DNA of 64,000 nt from Dama dama (lineage: Eukaryota > Chordata > Mammalia > Artiodactyla > Cervidae). The position numbers and the translations under genes are program-made. The DNA lies in contig NC_083698.1 of the NCBI RefSeq assembly GCF_033118175.1, forward strand, positions 48,649,501-48,713,500, written 5' to 3'. Shown here one piece after another: positions 35,860-46,184 of the stretch. Numbering within the stretch: the first letter of the stretch is position 1; every line of letters begins with the position of its first letter. The notes under the pieces were generated by a model. The model saw only the letters and a list, made by a program, of their open reading frames with translations. It ran no database searches and had not been told where the DNA came from.

Positions 35860-36070
35860 TCTCCTCCCCTAGTGCTAACTCCTTCTCCAGCCTGTGACCT
35901 TGAGATTTTCCTACGACTAGGACATTTTCCTCCTTAGCCTTCCCAACTCATGACTCTGCCACCATCACCTCACCTCTGTGCTCTTCTGGTTCAAGTGTCT
36001 TTTTCTCTTGCATTCTTCACCATGCTATTGACTAGACCCTGCAATCTGATTTTTGAGTCCACTCCCATTA
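35860..36070. repeat. L2-like ancient LINE fragment
   Basis: CTCCAGCCTGTGACCTTGAG, CTCACCTCTGTGCTC and TTCTTCACCATGCTATTGAC resemble decayed L2-type text; weak. Confidence 0.35.
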
Positions 36071-36213
36071 AACATAAGTGAGTGAAACAGGGCTTTTATT
36101 TGTACCTTCAGTCATCAATAACAGCCACCTTTGCTAACTAAAACTGGAGAATTTGATGAAATGACTGTAGTCCAACATGAATTTTTAAAGTGTAGTAAAT
36201 ACATGTACAATAA

Positions 36214-36425
36214 AGGGCTTCCCTGGTGACTCAGATGGCAAAGAATCTACCTGCAATGCAGGAAACTTGGGTTCGATCCCTGGATCGGGAAGATCCCCTG
36301 GAGAAGGCATAGCAAATAACTCCAGTATTCTTGCCTGGAGACTTCCATGGACAGAGCAGCCTGAAGGGCTACAGTCCATGGGGTCGCAAAGAGTCAGACA
36401 GGATGACTGAGTGATTAACACTTTC
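36214..36425 (+). mobile_element. Bov-tA SINE, full length, with TSD
   Basis: Plus-oriented from GGGCTTCCCTGGTGACTCAG to GAGTGATTAACACTTTC, flanked by AAATACATGTACAA / AAATACATTTACAA (36197-36210 and 36426-36439). Confidence 0.96.
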
Positions 36426-36499
36426 AAATACATTTACAACATAATAGTAAATATTCCTTCTCTGTGTTTCCCAAAACCTCTTTTGGTGTCAAGCAATAT

Positions 36500-36612
36500 T
36501 TGGACAGCTCTGGAACAAAAGAGACTTGGGTTCAAATCTAAGTTCAGACTTACTGATTCTGGTCAAGGTAATTAAACTTTCTGAGCTTCAGTTTTCTCAA
36601 CTGAAAAACAAG
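36500..36612 (+). repeat. MIR SINE
   Basis: GAGACTTGGGTTCAAATC, GGTCAAGGTAATTAAACTTTC and GAGCTTCAGTTTTCTCAAC are forward MIR text. Confidence 0.75.
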
Positions 36613-36613
36613 C

Positions 36614-36789
36614 AAAAGTGAACTGAAAGTTGCTCAGTCATGTCCAAATCTTTGCAACCTCATGGACTGTAGTCAGTGGAATTCTCCAGGCCAAAATACT
36701 GGAGTAGGTAGCCTTTCCCTTTTCCAGGGGATCTTCCCAACCCAGGGATCAAACCCAGGTCTCCTGCATTGCAGGCGGTTTCTTTACCA
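36614..36789 (-). mobile_element. Bov-tA SINE
   Basis: Minus-oriented with internal deletion (GGACTGTAGTCAGTGGAATTC), then GGGGATCTTCCCAACCCAGG and GGCGGTTTCTTTACCAG. Confidence 0.92.
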
Positions 36790-36869
36790 GCGGAAAAATA
36801 TGGCTGACACATAATTCTCAGGGTGACTTTCAGACTCAAATAAAATAGCATGAAAAAGGTCTCACATAG

Positions 36870-36897
36870 AGATAGGTAGATAGGTAGGTAGGTAGGT
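36870..36897. repeat. GATA/GGTA tetranucleotide repeat
   Basis: GATAGGTAGATAGGTAGGTAGG-type array of about six units. Confidence 0.85.
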
Positions 36898-36899
36898 GC

Positions 36900-37545
36900 T
36901 CAATGGTAATTCCATTTCTACTTTAAATATGTTTCCCTCTTTGTGTTATTCCTTTCCTTCCATTTATCTTGCTCATAACATTCAGCATAGATCTATGAAA
37001 CTTCTGAAAATCTATTCATTGCATACTAAAAATTCAGATAGGTCTGGTCAATCTGGATCCTATAAGAACTTAAGATAAGCAATGGCCCTAACGTCAGGTC
37101 AGAGCAAGGAGAAAACGGCTTCTCTCTTCCAAAACATAGTAAATACCATTTAAATAGCCCATTTTAAGATCTGTTTGTTCTCCAAATAACAAATTATGAG
37201 AGGCAAGTTTCTGACAATTTTCTTGCAAGCTAAAAAATTTCCATCTCTATTACCAGTTTATTTAATGTGACAATTTCATAGTTTTAAGCCAAATACATAT
37301 AGGTTATAATTAGCTTAAATTACTGTATATTTATAAACAAAAACATCAAATTTTTTAATAAAAAAGATATGTGCAAGAGATCATTTTCTTCAAGTTCATA
37401 AAAACTGTTTTATTAGTATTCTATGGCAGCAACGACTGTATAAATCCATCTTCTAGAATTAAATTGATAGGAAAGCTATTTAATATGATAATACAAAAAC
37501 AAGAAGTCTATTAAAAGGAAATAATCTTCTCAGTACTGTTTATTT
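36900..37545. other. Intergenic, nothing recognised
   Basis: AT-rich with no named feature. Confidence 0.45.
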
Positions 37546-37964
37546 ATGAAACATAGTGCTGAAACCATAAAACTCCTAGAAGACAACCTATGCAGAATAC
37601 TCTTTGACATAAATTACAGCAATAGCTTTTGGATTTGTGTCCTAAAGCAAAGGATATTTAAACAAAATAAACAAATGAAACCTAATTAAACCTAAAAAGC
37701 TTTTGCACAGCAAAGGAAACTATTAACAAAGCAAAAGGACAACTTACTGCATGGGAGAAAATATTTGCAAATGATATGACATGTTAATATCCAAAATATA
37801 TAAACAGCTTACACAACTCAATATTGTGAAATGAATAACCCAATTTAAGGAGAATTGAACAGACATTTTTCCAAAGAAGATATACAGACGGCCAACAGGC
37901 ATAACAGGAATCATCAGAGAAACGCAAATCAAAGCCATTAATTAGATATCACCTCATATCTGTC

Positions 37965-38174
37965 TGGTGGCTCAATTGGCAAAGAGTCTTCCTGCAATGC
38001 AGGAGACCTGGATTCTATCCCTGGGTCAGGAAAATTCCCTGGAGAAGGGAATAGCAACTCATTCCAGTATTCTTGCCTGGAGAATTACATGGACAGAGGA
38101 GTCTGGTGGGTTACAGTCCATGGGGTCAAAAAGAGTTGAATCCGACTGAGTGACTAACGCTTTCTCACTTTTAC
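37965..38174 (+). mobile_element. Bov-tA SINE in L1, short TSD
   Basis: Plus-oriented, near full length; ATCTGTC at 37958-37964 and 38175-38181 marks the duplicated L1 target. Confidence 0.93.
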
Positions 38175-38213
38175 ATCTGTCAAAATGGCTATCACCAAAG
38201 AGTCTACAAATAA

Positions 38214-38512
38214 GAACTTCCCTGGTGGTACAGTGGATAAGAGTCTCCCTGCCAATGCAGGGGACACTGGTTGAATCTCTGGTCTGGGAGGATTCCACAT
38301 GCCCATGTGCTGCATCTACTGAGCCCCCATGCTACAACTGCTGAAGCCCATGCACCTAGAGCCTCCGCTCTACAAGAGAAGCCACCGCAATGAGAAGCCC
38401 ACGTACTGTGATAAGGAATAGCTCCCACTCGCCACAACCAGAGAAAGCTCTTGCACAGCAACAAAGACCCAGCACAGACGAACATTAAATAAATAAATAA
38501 TCTTTTTTTTTA
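38214..38512 (+). mobile_element. CHR-type artiodactyl SINE with TSD
   Basis: tRNA-derived head GAACTTCCCTGGTGGTACAG, box B-like GGTTGAATCTCTGGTC, then CHR body (CATGTGCTGCATCTACTGAG, AGAAGCCACCGCAATGAG) and an AAATAAATAA tail. Flanked by the perfect 13-bp duplication AGTCTACAAATAA (38201-38213 and 38513-38525). Confidence 0.93.
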
Positions 38513-38827
38513 AGTCTACAAATAACAAATGGTAGTGAGGATGTGGGAAAAATGGAATCCTAGTATACTCTTGATGGGAATGTAAAGTGTGGCAGTCACT
38601 ATGAAATCAGTATGGAGGTTCCTCAAAACACTGAAAACAGAACTACCATATGATCTGGCAAGTCTACTCCTAGGTATAATATCTGAAGAAAATAAATCAT
38701 TAATTAAAAATATACATGTGCCCTGATGTTCACAGTGGCATTATTTATAATAGCTAAGATATGGAAGCAACCTAGGTGACCATTAACAGATAAATGGATA
38801 AAGAATTAGTGATATAGACATAAGTGT

Positions 38828-39038
38828 GTGTGGATAGTGCTCAGTCATGTCTGATTCTTTGTGACCCCATGGACCTGCCAGACTCCTCTGTCCATGGAGT
38901 TTTCCAGGCAAGAATACTGCTGTGGGTTGCCATTTCCTACTCCAGGGGATCTTCCCGACCCAGGGATTGAACCCATGTCTCCTGTGTCTCTATAATTGGC
39001 AGGCAGATTCTTTACTGCTGTGCCACCTGGGCTTCCCA
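38828..39038 (-). mobile_element. Bov-tA SINE, near full length
   Basis: Minus-oriented: GTGCTCAGTCATGTCTGATTC ... CCCATGTCTCCTGTGTCTC ... CCACCTGGGCTTCCC. Confidence 0.94.
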
Positions 39039-39065
39039 TATTCATCCAAATATAAATGTATATAG

Positions 39066-39312
39066 TATGTATGTGATCAGTCGCTCAGGCATATCTGACA
39101 CTTTGGGACCCCACGGACTGCAGCCTACCAGGCTCCTCTGTCTGTAGGATTCTCCAGGCAAGAATACTGGAGCTCGTTGCCATTTCCTACTTCAGGGGAT
39201 CTTCCCAACCAAAGGATCAAACCTGCGTCTCCTGCACTGGCAGGTGGGTTCTTTACCACTGGTCTGCCCTGGTGATTCAGACAGTAAAGAATCTGCCTGC
39301 AATGTGGGAACA
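39066..39312 (-). mobile_element. Head-to-head pair of Bov-tA SINEs
   Basis: 39066-39262 is a minus-oriented Bov-tA ending at its tRNA head (GGTTCTTTACCACTG). It abuts the head of a plus-oriented copy (CTGCCCTGGTGATTCAGAC, AAGAATCTGCCTGCAATGTG) at about 39263-39312, which stops after 50 bases. The heads form an inverted repeat. Confidence 0.85.
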
Positions 39313-39461
39313 AAGGAGACAAAAGCACAAATCTGTTGGAACTTCTAGGAAAGCTTTGCCTTCCTTGATGAAAGCAGACAGATGTAGCTGAGACCACCCT
39401 TTCTGTCTTTTTTCTTGCCTTCAACACAAACACGCTGCTGGGAGAGACATCTTACAAATAT

Positions 39462-39497
39462 GAAAACAAGGTAAAAAAAAAAAAAAAGAAAACAAGG
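39462..39497 (+). mobile_element. Poly(A)-only retro-insertion with TSD
   Basis: The perfect 11-bp repeat GAAAACAAGGT (39462-39472 and 39487-39497) flanks 14 A residues and nothing else. Confidence 0.6.
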
Positions 39498-39589
39498 TCA
39501 AGGGAACGGGATGCTGTTAGAAACCATTTTATCACTGATTCAATGCCAGTTGCCAGAATGAAAAATGGCAAAATGAAAAAATGAACTGT

Positions 39590-39680
39590 AAATTTTAATT
39601 TTAAATTAAATTCAAATTTAAATTTAATTTTAATTTTAATATGATAAATTAAATTTAAATTTAATAAATGAACTGTAATT
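39590..39680. repeat. AT-rich low-complexity duplication
   Basis: Repeated AATTTAAATTTAATTTTAAT text between two copies of AATGAACTGTAA, partly self-complementary. Confidence 0.75.
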
Positions 39681-39867
39681 TTTTAACTGACTGATATTAA
39701 ATATTATTACTTACAGCTAAAACTATTCATAACTAATACACAGTATGTATCCACATGTATAAACATGTGGAATGCTTAGCATAGTTCTTAGCCATGATTA
39801 ATGCTTAATAACTTTTAACTGTATTATTTTCCAGTTGATCATTTGTTGTATGTCATCAATTTGGTAT

Positions 39868-40313
39868 TCATTAAGGCTATGGTTTTTCCAGTAGTCATGT
39901 ATGGATGTGAGAGTTGGACTATAAAGAAAGCTGAGCACCGAAGAATTGATGCTTTTGAACTGTGGTGTTGGAGAAAACTCTTGAGAGTCCCTTGGACTGC
40001 AAGGAGATCCAACCAGTCCATCCTAAAGGTGATCAGCCCTGAGTGTTCATTGGAAGGACTGATGTTGAAGCTGAAACTCCAATATTTTGGCCACCTGATG
40101 CGAAGAGCTGACTCATTTGCAAAGACCCTGATGTTGGGAAATATTGAAGGTGGGAGAAGAAGGAGACGATGGAGGATGAGATGGTTGGATGGCATCACCA
40201 ACTCAATGACATGAGTTTGGGTAAACTCTGGGAGTTGGTGATGGACAGGGAGGCCTGGCGTGCTCTGGTTCATGGGGTCGCAAACAGTCAGACACAACTG
40301 AGTGACTGAACTG
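39868..40313 (+). mobile_element. BovB LINE, 3' fragment
   Basis: Plus-oriented BovB C-terminus in one frame (VMYGCESWTIKKAEHRRID, LRVPWTARRSNQSILK, LKLKLQYFGHLMRRADS) followed by the 3' UTR to ACACAACTGAGTGACTGAAC. The 123-codon open piece is only the C-terminus, so not functional alone. Confidence 0.93.
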
Positions 40314-40319
40314 AATGTG

Positions 40320-41030
40320 TGATATGTATTTGTGTGGTTTATGCACCTTGTCTTATAACTTCAACATAGGATTATAATATTATTTAAATATTATTTTAAA
40401 TTCACTGTATTTTAAACACATGATAAATTTAATCATCTTATAGCAAATAATCTGTCTAAATGGTCATTTTTTTTTTGCTATCTACTTTGATTCAAGAGCC
40501 CATTATATCTGTTGAACTCTTCTTGCTGTTCATTAATATGTTACTAACTTAAAATTTTTGGAAAAGATGCTCTGGAACTTCACCATTTGCTACTTTTTCA
40601 TCCACTGCTTTAGAACTTCTATTTTTTGTAACATTTTTTAACATAAAAATTCTCAGGCACTTATGAGCTTCTACTATTTCCTAGTAGTATACAAATATAA
40701 TGTTCTTTTTGAGTAAGGGTTAGCTACTCTTAAGACACTTTCTAACACCATGCCTATCTGAAATGCAGTAGCTTTATAGATATACACAAAAAAGGTAGGA
40801 AGAAAAAATAAAATTATAAGAGCAATAAAAAAAATCTACACGTTCTAAAACTTACTTTATAAGCTAAGTAAATTATTGAGTAAATTTCTTAGTTAATGCA
40901 AACAAAAAACAGATATCAAGTCAAAGAAAATTATTCCAGGGAACCATTCAGTTGTGAACATGTATCCAACTCTACAGAACATTCCATTTTAGAGCTTATT
41001 GACACTCCCTACATTATGAAGAGTAAACCA
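40320..41030. other. Intergenic, nothing recognised
   Basis: AT-rich and unassigned. Confidence 0.45.
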
Positions 41031-41039
41031 CTACTCTTG

Positions 41040-41270
41040 ATTTCAATACTCCTTGACACATATACAGATATATCCCTGCTTTCCACACACTTTCCTTCAC
41101 TGGAGTAAATTTAGCCACCATTTACCTAATATTTCAGGCTTAAAACTTGGATGTCATATTAGCAGTTCTTATCTGCTATCTCCACAAAATACATATATAC
41201 CCTGCCTCTGGCATCTAGCCACCTCCAAAGATAACTCCTCTTGACCTATCCTCTACAATCATTTTCAAAC
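41040..41270. repeat. L2-like ancient LINE fragment
   Basis: AGGCTTAAAACTTGGATGTC, TATCTCCACAAAATACATAT and CTGGCATCTAGCCACCTCC resemble decayed L2 ORF text. Confidence 0.4.
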
Positions 41271-41564
41271 CTAGGTTATGTATTAGAATATTTGAAGAAA
41301 TAAACATGACACAAACAAACATTTTCATGAACCATTACTTCCTTGTATTATATCGGTTAAAGCTTCTTTTAACAAATACCCATTTCCATCATTTCCTGAT
41401 GATTTTTAACTCTTTGTTTAAGGATTGGTTTAGTTCTCTGGTCTAATCATAATCTTTAAGGAAGAAAACAAATTCAAATAAGAATCCGTTCCTATATTAA
41501 TAGTTTAATCTCATCATTATGGATTTTTATACTCTCCCACTGGACAATGATAAGTGCCCTAGAG

Positions 41565-41720
41565 CTAGCTTGGCATCTTTCTTGTACAATCTTATGTAAC
41601 CCTGGCTACATGTTAAAATCACCACAGGAGCCTCGAGAAATATCAACTCCCAGGGATTTTTTTACATAATTGGTTTAGACTGGGACTGGCTAGAATCATC
41701 TCCAGAGGACACTAATATGC
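41565..41720. repeat. hAT-Charlie-like DNA transposon fragment (weak)
   Basis: CTGGCTACATGTTAAAATCACC and AGGAGCCTCGAGAAATATC recall MER-type Charlie remnants; family not fixed. Confidence 0.4.
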
Positions 41721-41965
41721 AGAGAAACCAGACTATTGTGGCAGATTCTTAATTGGAGTTTCTGATTCTCCTCTTTCTCCCCTACATACAGTCTTTTCCC
41801 CCTTTAGCCAGAATGACCTTTGAAAATGGGAAGTCAAATCCTTGTAACTCCTTATAACACTATGAATAACACTTCAGAGAGGCTTTCTTTGAAATCCCTA
41901 TTTCAAATTCCCATTTCCCTCCACTAATGTCTCTTCCTTTCACCTAGTTAAATTTTCCTTATAGA

Positions 41966-42045
41966 ATTAATATATATATATATTTATATATATAATTATG
42001 ATTTATAATTATTATATTTATAATTATGATATATAATTATGTATT
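41966..42045. repeat. TA-rich low-complexity tract
   Basis: TATATATATATTTATATAT followed by repeated ATTATGATTTATAATT text. Confidence 0.85.
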
Positions 42046-42129
42046 TGGTTCTTTTTCTTACTAGACTATAAACACTCTGAGGTCAAGAATCTTGCCTGTC
42101 TTTCTTACATTGTCCGTGTCTAGAAAGTA

Positions 42130-42464
42130 TTCAGTTCAGTTCAGTTCAGTCGCTCAGTCATGTCCGACTCTTTGCGACCCCATGAACTGCAGCACACCAG
42201 GCCTCCCTGTCCATCACCAACTGCCGGAGTCTACCCAAACCCATGTCCATTGAGTTGGTGATGCCATCCAACCATCTCATCCTCTATCGTCCCCTTATCC
42301 TCCTGCCCTCAATCTTTCTCAGCATCAGGGTCCTTTCAAATGAGTCGGCTCTTCGCATCAGGAGGCCAAAGTACTGGAGTTTCAGCTTCAACATCAGTCC
42401 TTCCAATGAACATCCGGGACTGATCTCCTTTAGGATGGACTGGTTGGATCTCCTTGCAGTCCAA
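42130..42464 (-). mobile_element. BovB LINE, 3' fragment
   Basis: Minus-oriented from CAGTTCAGTTCAGTTCAGTC to TGGATCTCCTTGCAGTCCAA, 5'-truncated just 18 bases before the mariner terminal repeat. Confidence 0.93.
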
Positions 42465-42520
42465 CGTATAGTGTACTATATATATTGGGCTGGACAAAAT
42501 GTTTGTTTTTTTCTGTAAGA

Positions 42521-42989
42521 TGGCTCTAGCAGTGCTTAGTCGCCTTTAACTTCATTCGAAACAGTTTATTTAGATTGTATTGTGACAGTTGTCATATCAG
42601 CGTGCATTAAAAAAAACATCAAAACTGATGAATTTTCACAAAGTCATTTTAATATCAAAGATGGAAGAAAAAGGCAACATTTTCAGCATGTTTTATTATT
42701 TCAAGAAAGGAAAAACACCACTTTGGACACATTCCATCAGTCACAGCACCTTCTCCGCACACTGCATAAATTTTTTTGTGTGTTTCAGCTGTGCTTTTCC
42801 TTTCTTGAAATGATGAAGTGTAACATGCCAAAAATGTTATTTTTCTTCCATCTTCAATATTAAAACGGCTATGTAAAAATTCATCACTTTTGATAAGTTT
42901 TTTAATGCACGCTGAAACGATAGCTGTCATAATACAATCTAAAAAACTGTTTCAAATGAAGTTAAAGACAAATAACCACTACTAGGCCA
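42521..42989. repeat. Large inverted repeat within the mariner
   Basis: Left arm 42521-42718 and right arm 42791-42989 are reverse complements at roughly 80-85 percent by eye, with a spacer of about 72 bases. Paired landmarks include AGCGTGCATTAAAAAA / TTTTTTAATGCACGCT, GATGGAAGAAAAA / TTTTTCTTCCATC and TTTCAAGAAAGG / CCTTTCTTGAAA. The spacer is further transposase N-terminal text in reverse orientation. Confidence 0.92.
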
Positions 42990-43273
42990 GTCTTCATCCA
43001 GAGATATGGTGTATATATGATGGGACTGGAAAGGAATCCTTTATTATGAGCTCCTTCCGGAGAACCAAATGATTAATTCCAGTAAGTAGTATTCCCAATT
43101 TGACCAACTGAAAGCAATGAATGAACACTCAGTGAAAAGTGTCCAGAATTAGTCACAGAAAATGCATTATCTTCCATCAGGATAATGCAACTCGGCATGT
43201 TTCTTTGATGACCAGGTAAAAACAGTTACAGGTTGGCTGGGAAGTTCTGATTCATCGGCTGTATTCACCAGAC

Positions 43274-43479
43274 CCTGGTGGCTCAGAGGGTAAAGTGTCT
43301 GCCTGCAATGTGGGAGACCTGGGTTCGGTCCCTGGGTCAGGAAGAGCCCCTGGAGAAGGAAACGGCAACCCACTCCAGTATTCTTGCCTGGAGAATCCCA
43401 TGGACGGAGGAACCTTGTAGGCCACAGTCCATGGGGTCGCAAAGAGTCGGACATGACTGAAAGGCTTTGCTTTGCTTTG
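43274..43479 (+). mobile_element. Bov-tA SINE inserted in the mariner, with TSD
   Basis: Plus-oriented, full length, flanked by the 10-bp duplication TTCACCAGAC (43264-43273 and 43480-43489), which is transposase sequence. The tail carries TTTGCTTTGCTTTG. Confidence 0.96.
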
Positions 43480-43774
43480 TTCACCAGACATTGCACTTTC
43501 AGATATCTGTTTATTTTGTTCTTTACAAAATTCTCTTAATGGAAAAAATTTCAATACCCTGGAATACCATAAAAGAAACCTGGTACAGTTCTTTGCTCAA
43601 AAAGATGAAAACTTTTGGGAAGATGGAATTATGAAGTTGCCTGGAAGATGGCAGAAGTTAGTGGAACAAAATGATGACTATGTTGTTCAATAAAATTCTT
43701 GGTGAAAATGAAAAATGTGTCTCTTATTTTTACTTAAAAGCCAAAGGAACTTTTTGGCCAACCCAATATTATGC

Positions 43775-44425
43775 TATAGAAAATAAGTAAGAATTATAAT
43801 GATGTGATAACATTAAATTTAAAACAAGTTCCCCACAAATATAGCATCATCAGAGGTACTGGCAAAATAAACTGTATTAGTTAATCATCACTAACGTCTG
43901 AATCAAAGTTTAAAAGTTAAAACAAAGCAAAGCAAAACAAACAAAAAAAAAAACCACCCAGGAACTAAGGGGAGCCTAAATTTGAGTAATATTTATTTCT
44001 CGGATACTGCTGGTTTCCTGCCCTTTGTTTTAGCAGTCTCCTGTCATCACTGAACCAAGCAGAACACTGTGGTCATTAACAAAGAAGGTAGGTGGCTTTC
44101 TGACCCACTCCAGGAAGTCACCCTGGGGGAATTCCCAAATCTTTTCAGACAAAATCAAATGACCCATTTCTTATCTGGACAGGAATGAAGTGAAGCTTGT
44201 GATTAACCTGTAAAAACGAATCGAGGTTTTTTCCGAGTCTGGTTTACTAATCAGAAGACGAAATCTGCTCTGCAAAAGAGTGCTTTAGAGAGAGGGTGAC
44301 AGTGTGAAATACACGGGAGAAACAAGTATCCATCTAGGGAGTGAGTGCTTCTGTGGGTGTCACACTTCCCTGAGTTAAACCTGAGCCCCATTCCAGAGCC
44401 AGAGAGTCTGCTGTGAATTCTGACC
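43775..44425. other. Intergenic, nothing recognised
   Basis: A-rich tract near 43920-43955; otherwise unassigned. Confidence 0.45.
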
Positions 44426-44429
44426 ACCC

Positions 44430-44580
44430 ATCTAGTGGCTGTATAATCTTGGACTGTTTACCTAAACTTTCTGTACTTCAGTTTCCTCACCTGTAAAATG
44501 GAGACAATAGTACTTACCTCAAAAAGTTATAGTGAGGAGTACATGATGTAAGATACTTAGAAAAGTGTCAGGGCACAGGA
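44430..44580 (+). repeat. MIR SINE
   Basis: TAGTGGCTGTATAATCTTGG, CAGTTTCCTCACCTGTAAAATGG and AGTACTTACCTC are forward MIR text. Confidence 0.8.
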
Positions 44581-44604
44581 AACTTCTGCATAAGTGTTAG
44601 AAAG

Positions 44605-44850
44605 TAATGACTAAAAGCGTGAATTTCAGGGCTGTTTCCAGCATTTGAATTCCAGCCCTGCCAAGGTAGGTGACTTTGAGCAGGTGACTTTACTTTCTGT
44701 GTCTCCATTTTCTCTTCTGAAAAATTGAGATCAGATTTACCTCAATAGGGTTGTATAAGTATTAAGTGTCTTCATATAGGTAAAGTCCTGAAAACAGTGA
44801 CTGGCATATAGGAAGTACTATAAAATGAATTTAGTTTCATTATTATTGCT
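44605..44850 (+). repeat. MIR SINE, near full length
   Basis: ATTTGAATTCCAGCCCTGCC, TTTGAGCAGGTGACTTTAC, TAGGGTTGTATAAGTATTAAG and GTGACTGGCATATAGGAAG are forward MIR text. Confidence 0.8.
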
Positions 44851-45244
44851 GTTACTATTAATGTTATCTTAGGTTATAATTCAGTGCAAGATTTTTGAGA
44901 CATTGATCCCTTCCAAGTCTCCTGCTTCTTTGACATTATTTCTCAGGCCCCTTGATTGCTTTCCAAAAGAACAGTCATTTCACAAGGATGTATTATTGAC
45001 CAACTGATCTCATCTGCCTATTCATTTTCCGTGGTAAAATGGAGCAAGACTCTATGGTCCTTTGCCCCCACACCTAACCCCATGTACTCTGCCTATCTTT
45101 TGTCCTTGGAAAACTTTAGTCAAAGAATAAGTTTAATCAGAGAAATGAGAAACGTAGAAACAAAGGAAATCAGTCAAAGGCAACCAAATAATAATAGTAT
45201 AGTCATTAAGCCAAGTCAAGGACCTTAAGTTCCTTCTCGAGGGC

Positions 45245-45690
45245 TATAGATAATATTTTGAGCCATATCCTGTAAGCTATCTTACAGATACTGAATCCCC
45301 AGGTGGAGAAGTTAACTACATGATGTCCAGACTGTACCCAGGACATGAGCAGCCACAATTCTGAGAACTGGCCTCAAAGAAATGAAACAAACCAACCCTG
45401 GAACTGAAGATTAACAGTACCTAAAACAATCAAGATGACACTGGTCAGACCATCTATGACCAATTTGAAGATGGCTGTTAGAGATGACTGCTATTTCTGC
45501 ATGTAGCCCCCTCCTTCTGTCTGTAAAGACTCTTGCTCCACTGGTCGCCAGCTGCGGGGAGTCAGCCTTTGGACAGATGTGCCCTCCCCCCACCCCCACC
45601 AGTTGCTGGCATCTAAAATAAAGTAAACCTTCCTTTCCACCAACCTAGCCTGTTTATTGTCTTTTCAGCAGCAAGCAGCCGGACCCACCT
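45245..45690 (+). mobile_element. Probable solitary endogenous-retrovirus LTR
   Basis: The layout resembles an LTR: pyrimidine-rich text, the signal AATAAA at about 45616, and an end like GCAAGCAGCCGGACCCA. No gag, pol or env remains alongside. Family and exact ends are not determined. Confidence 0.45.
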
Positions 45691-45694
45691 CACT

Positions 45695-46080
45695 TTTTGG
45701 CAAGAGTGGCAATATCATGCCTTTAATATATTCATTATCGCCTCTTAGGAAGATGGTTTCTAAAGCTGAACTGATAGCTCAGGACTCTCTGGGAGCCTTC
45801 CACCTTATCTGGACATGGATGTTCCTCAGACATTTCAGACTTCATGCAAAACAAAACTTATCTCTGTTCCCTCAAAATGTTTTCTCTTCTAAAGCTCTTG
45901 TCACAGTATCTTTGACTCCTCTGTCCCCTTGTCCTTCATATACAGTCACCAAATCCTACTGATTCTAATTCACAATAAATTTTGAATGCATCCTCTTCTC
46001 TCCATCTTTCCTGCCACTTCTCCAACTCACAGTTATAGCAGTCTTATAATGGGTCCTGCCACCTCCTAAAAACTTCTGAA
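45695..46080. repeat. L2-like ancient LINE fragment (weak)
   Basis: TCACCAAATCCTACTGATTC and TTTCCTGCCACTTCTCC resemble decayed L2 ORF text. Confidence 0.35.
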
Positions 46081-46184
46081 ATCAATACCATAGCTTATTC
46101 AGCATAAAAGAGAATGAAGTACAGATTTTGTTACAATGTGGATCTTGAAAACATTATGCTAAGTGATATATATGCTATATCAGG

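Larger units (their letters stand above)
37550..39060 (+). repeat. Ancient L1 ORF2 end carrying three SINEs
   Basis: L1 ORF2/3' text runs in order through four pieces: AAACTCCTAGAAGACAACC, AAGCTTTTGCACAGCAAAGG, AAGATATACAGACGGCC (to 37957), TGTCAAAATGGCTATCACC (38175-38200), AATGGTAGTGAGGATGTGG through ACTACCATATGATCTGGC (38526-38827), and the tail near 39040. It has many stops. The pieces rejoin cleanly when the SINEs are skipped. Confidence 0.85.
42483..43768 (+). mobile_element. Mariner DNA transposon, internally rearranged, SINE inside
   Basis: Terminal inverted repeats TATTGGGCTGGACAAAATG (left) and, on the reverse strand, TATTGGGTTGGCCAAAAAG (right) identify a ruminant mariner, with TA at the left border (42481-42482). 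The C-terminal transposase is recognisable in decayed form: IMKLPGRWQKLVEQNDDYVV near 43630-43690 and TGGGACTGGAAAGG near 43020. The central catalytic region is missing or replaced. Instead the first 200 bases after the terminal repeat recur inverted (42791-42989). A Bov-tA lies at 43274-43479. It cannot encode a complete transposase. Confidence 0.9.

Noticed and set aside
38214..38300. tRNA-like sequence (also heads of the Bov-tA copies)
   Set aside because: These are tRNA-derived SINE heads with decayed A/B boxes and no cloverleaf; they are not tRNA genes.
42582..42930. Overlapping sense and antisense frames with similar residues
   Set aside because: The similarity comes from the inverted duplication of mariner transposase sequence, not from two host genes.
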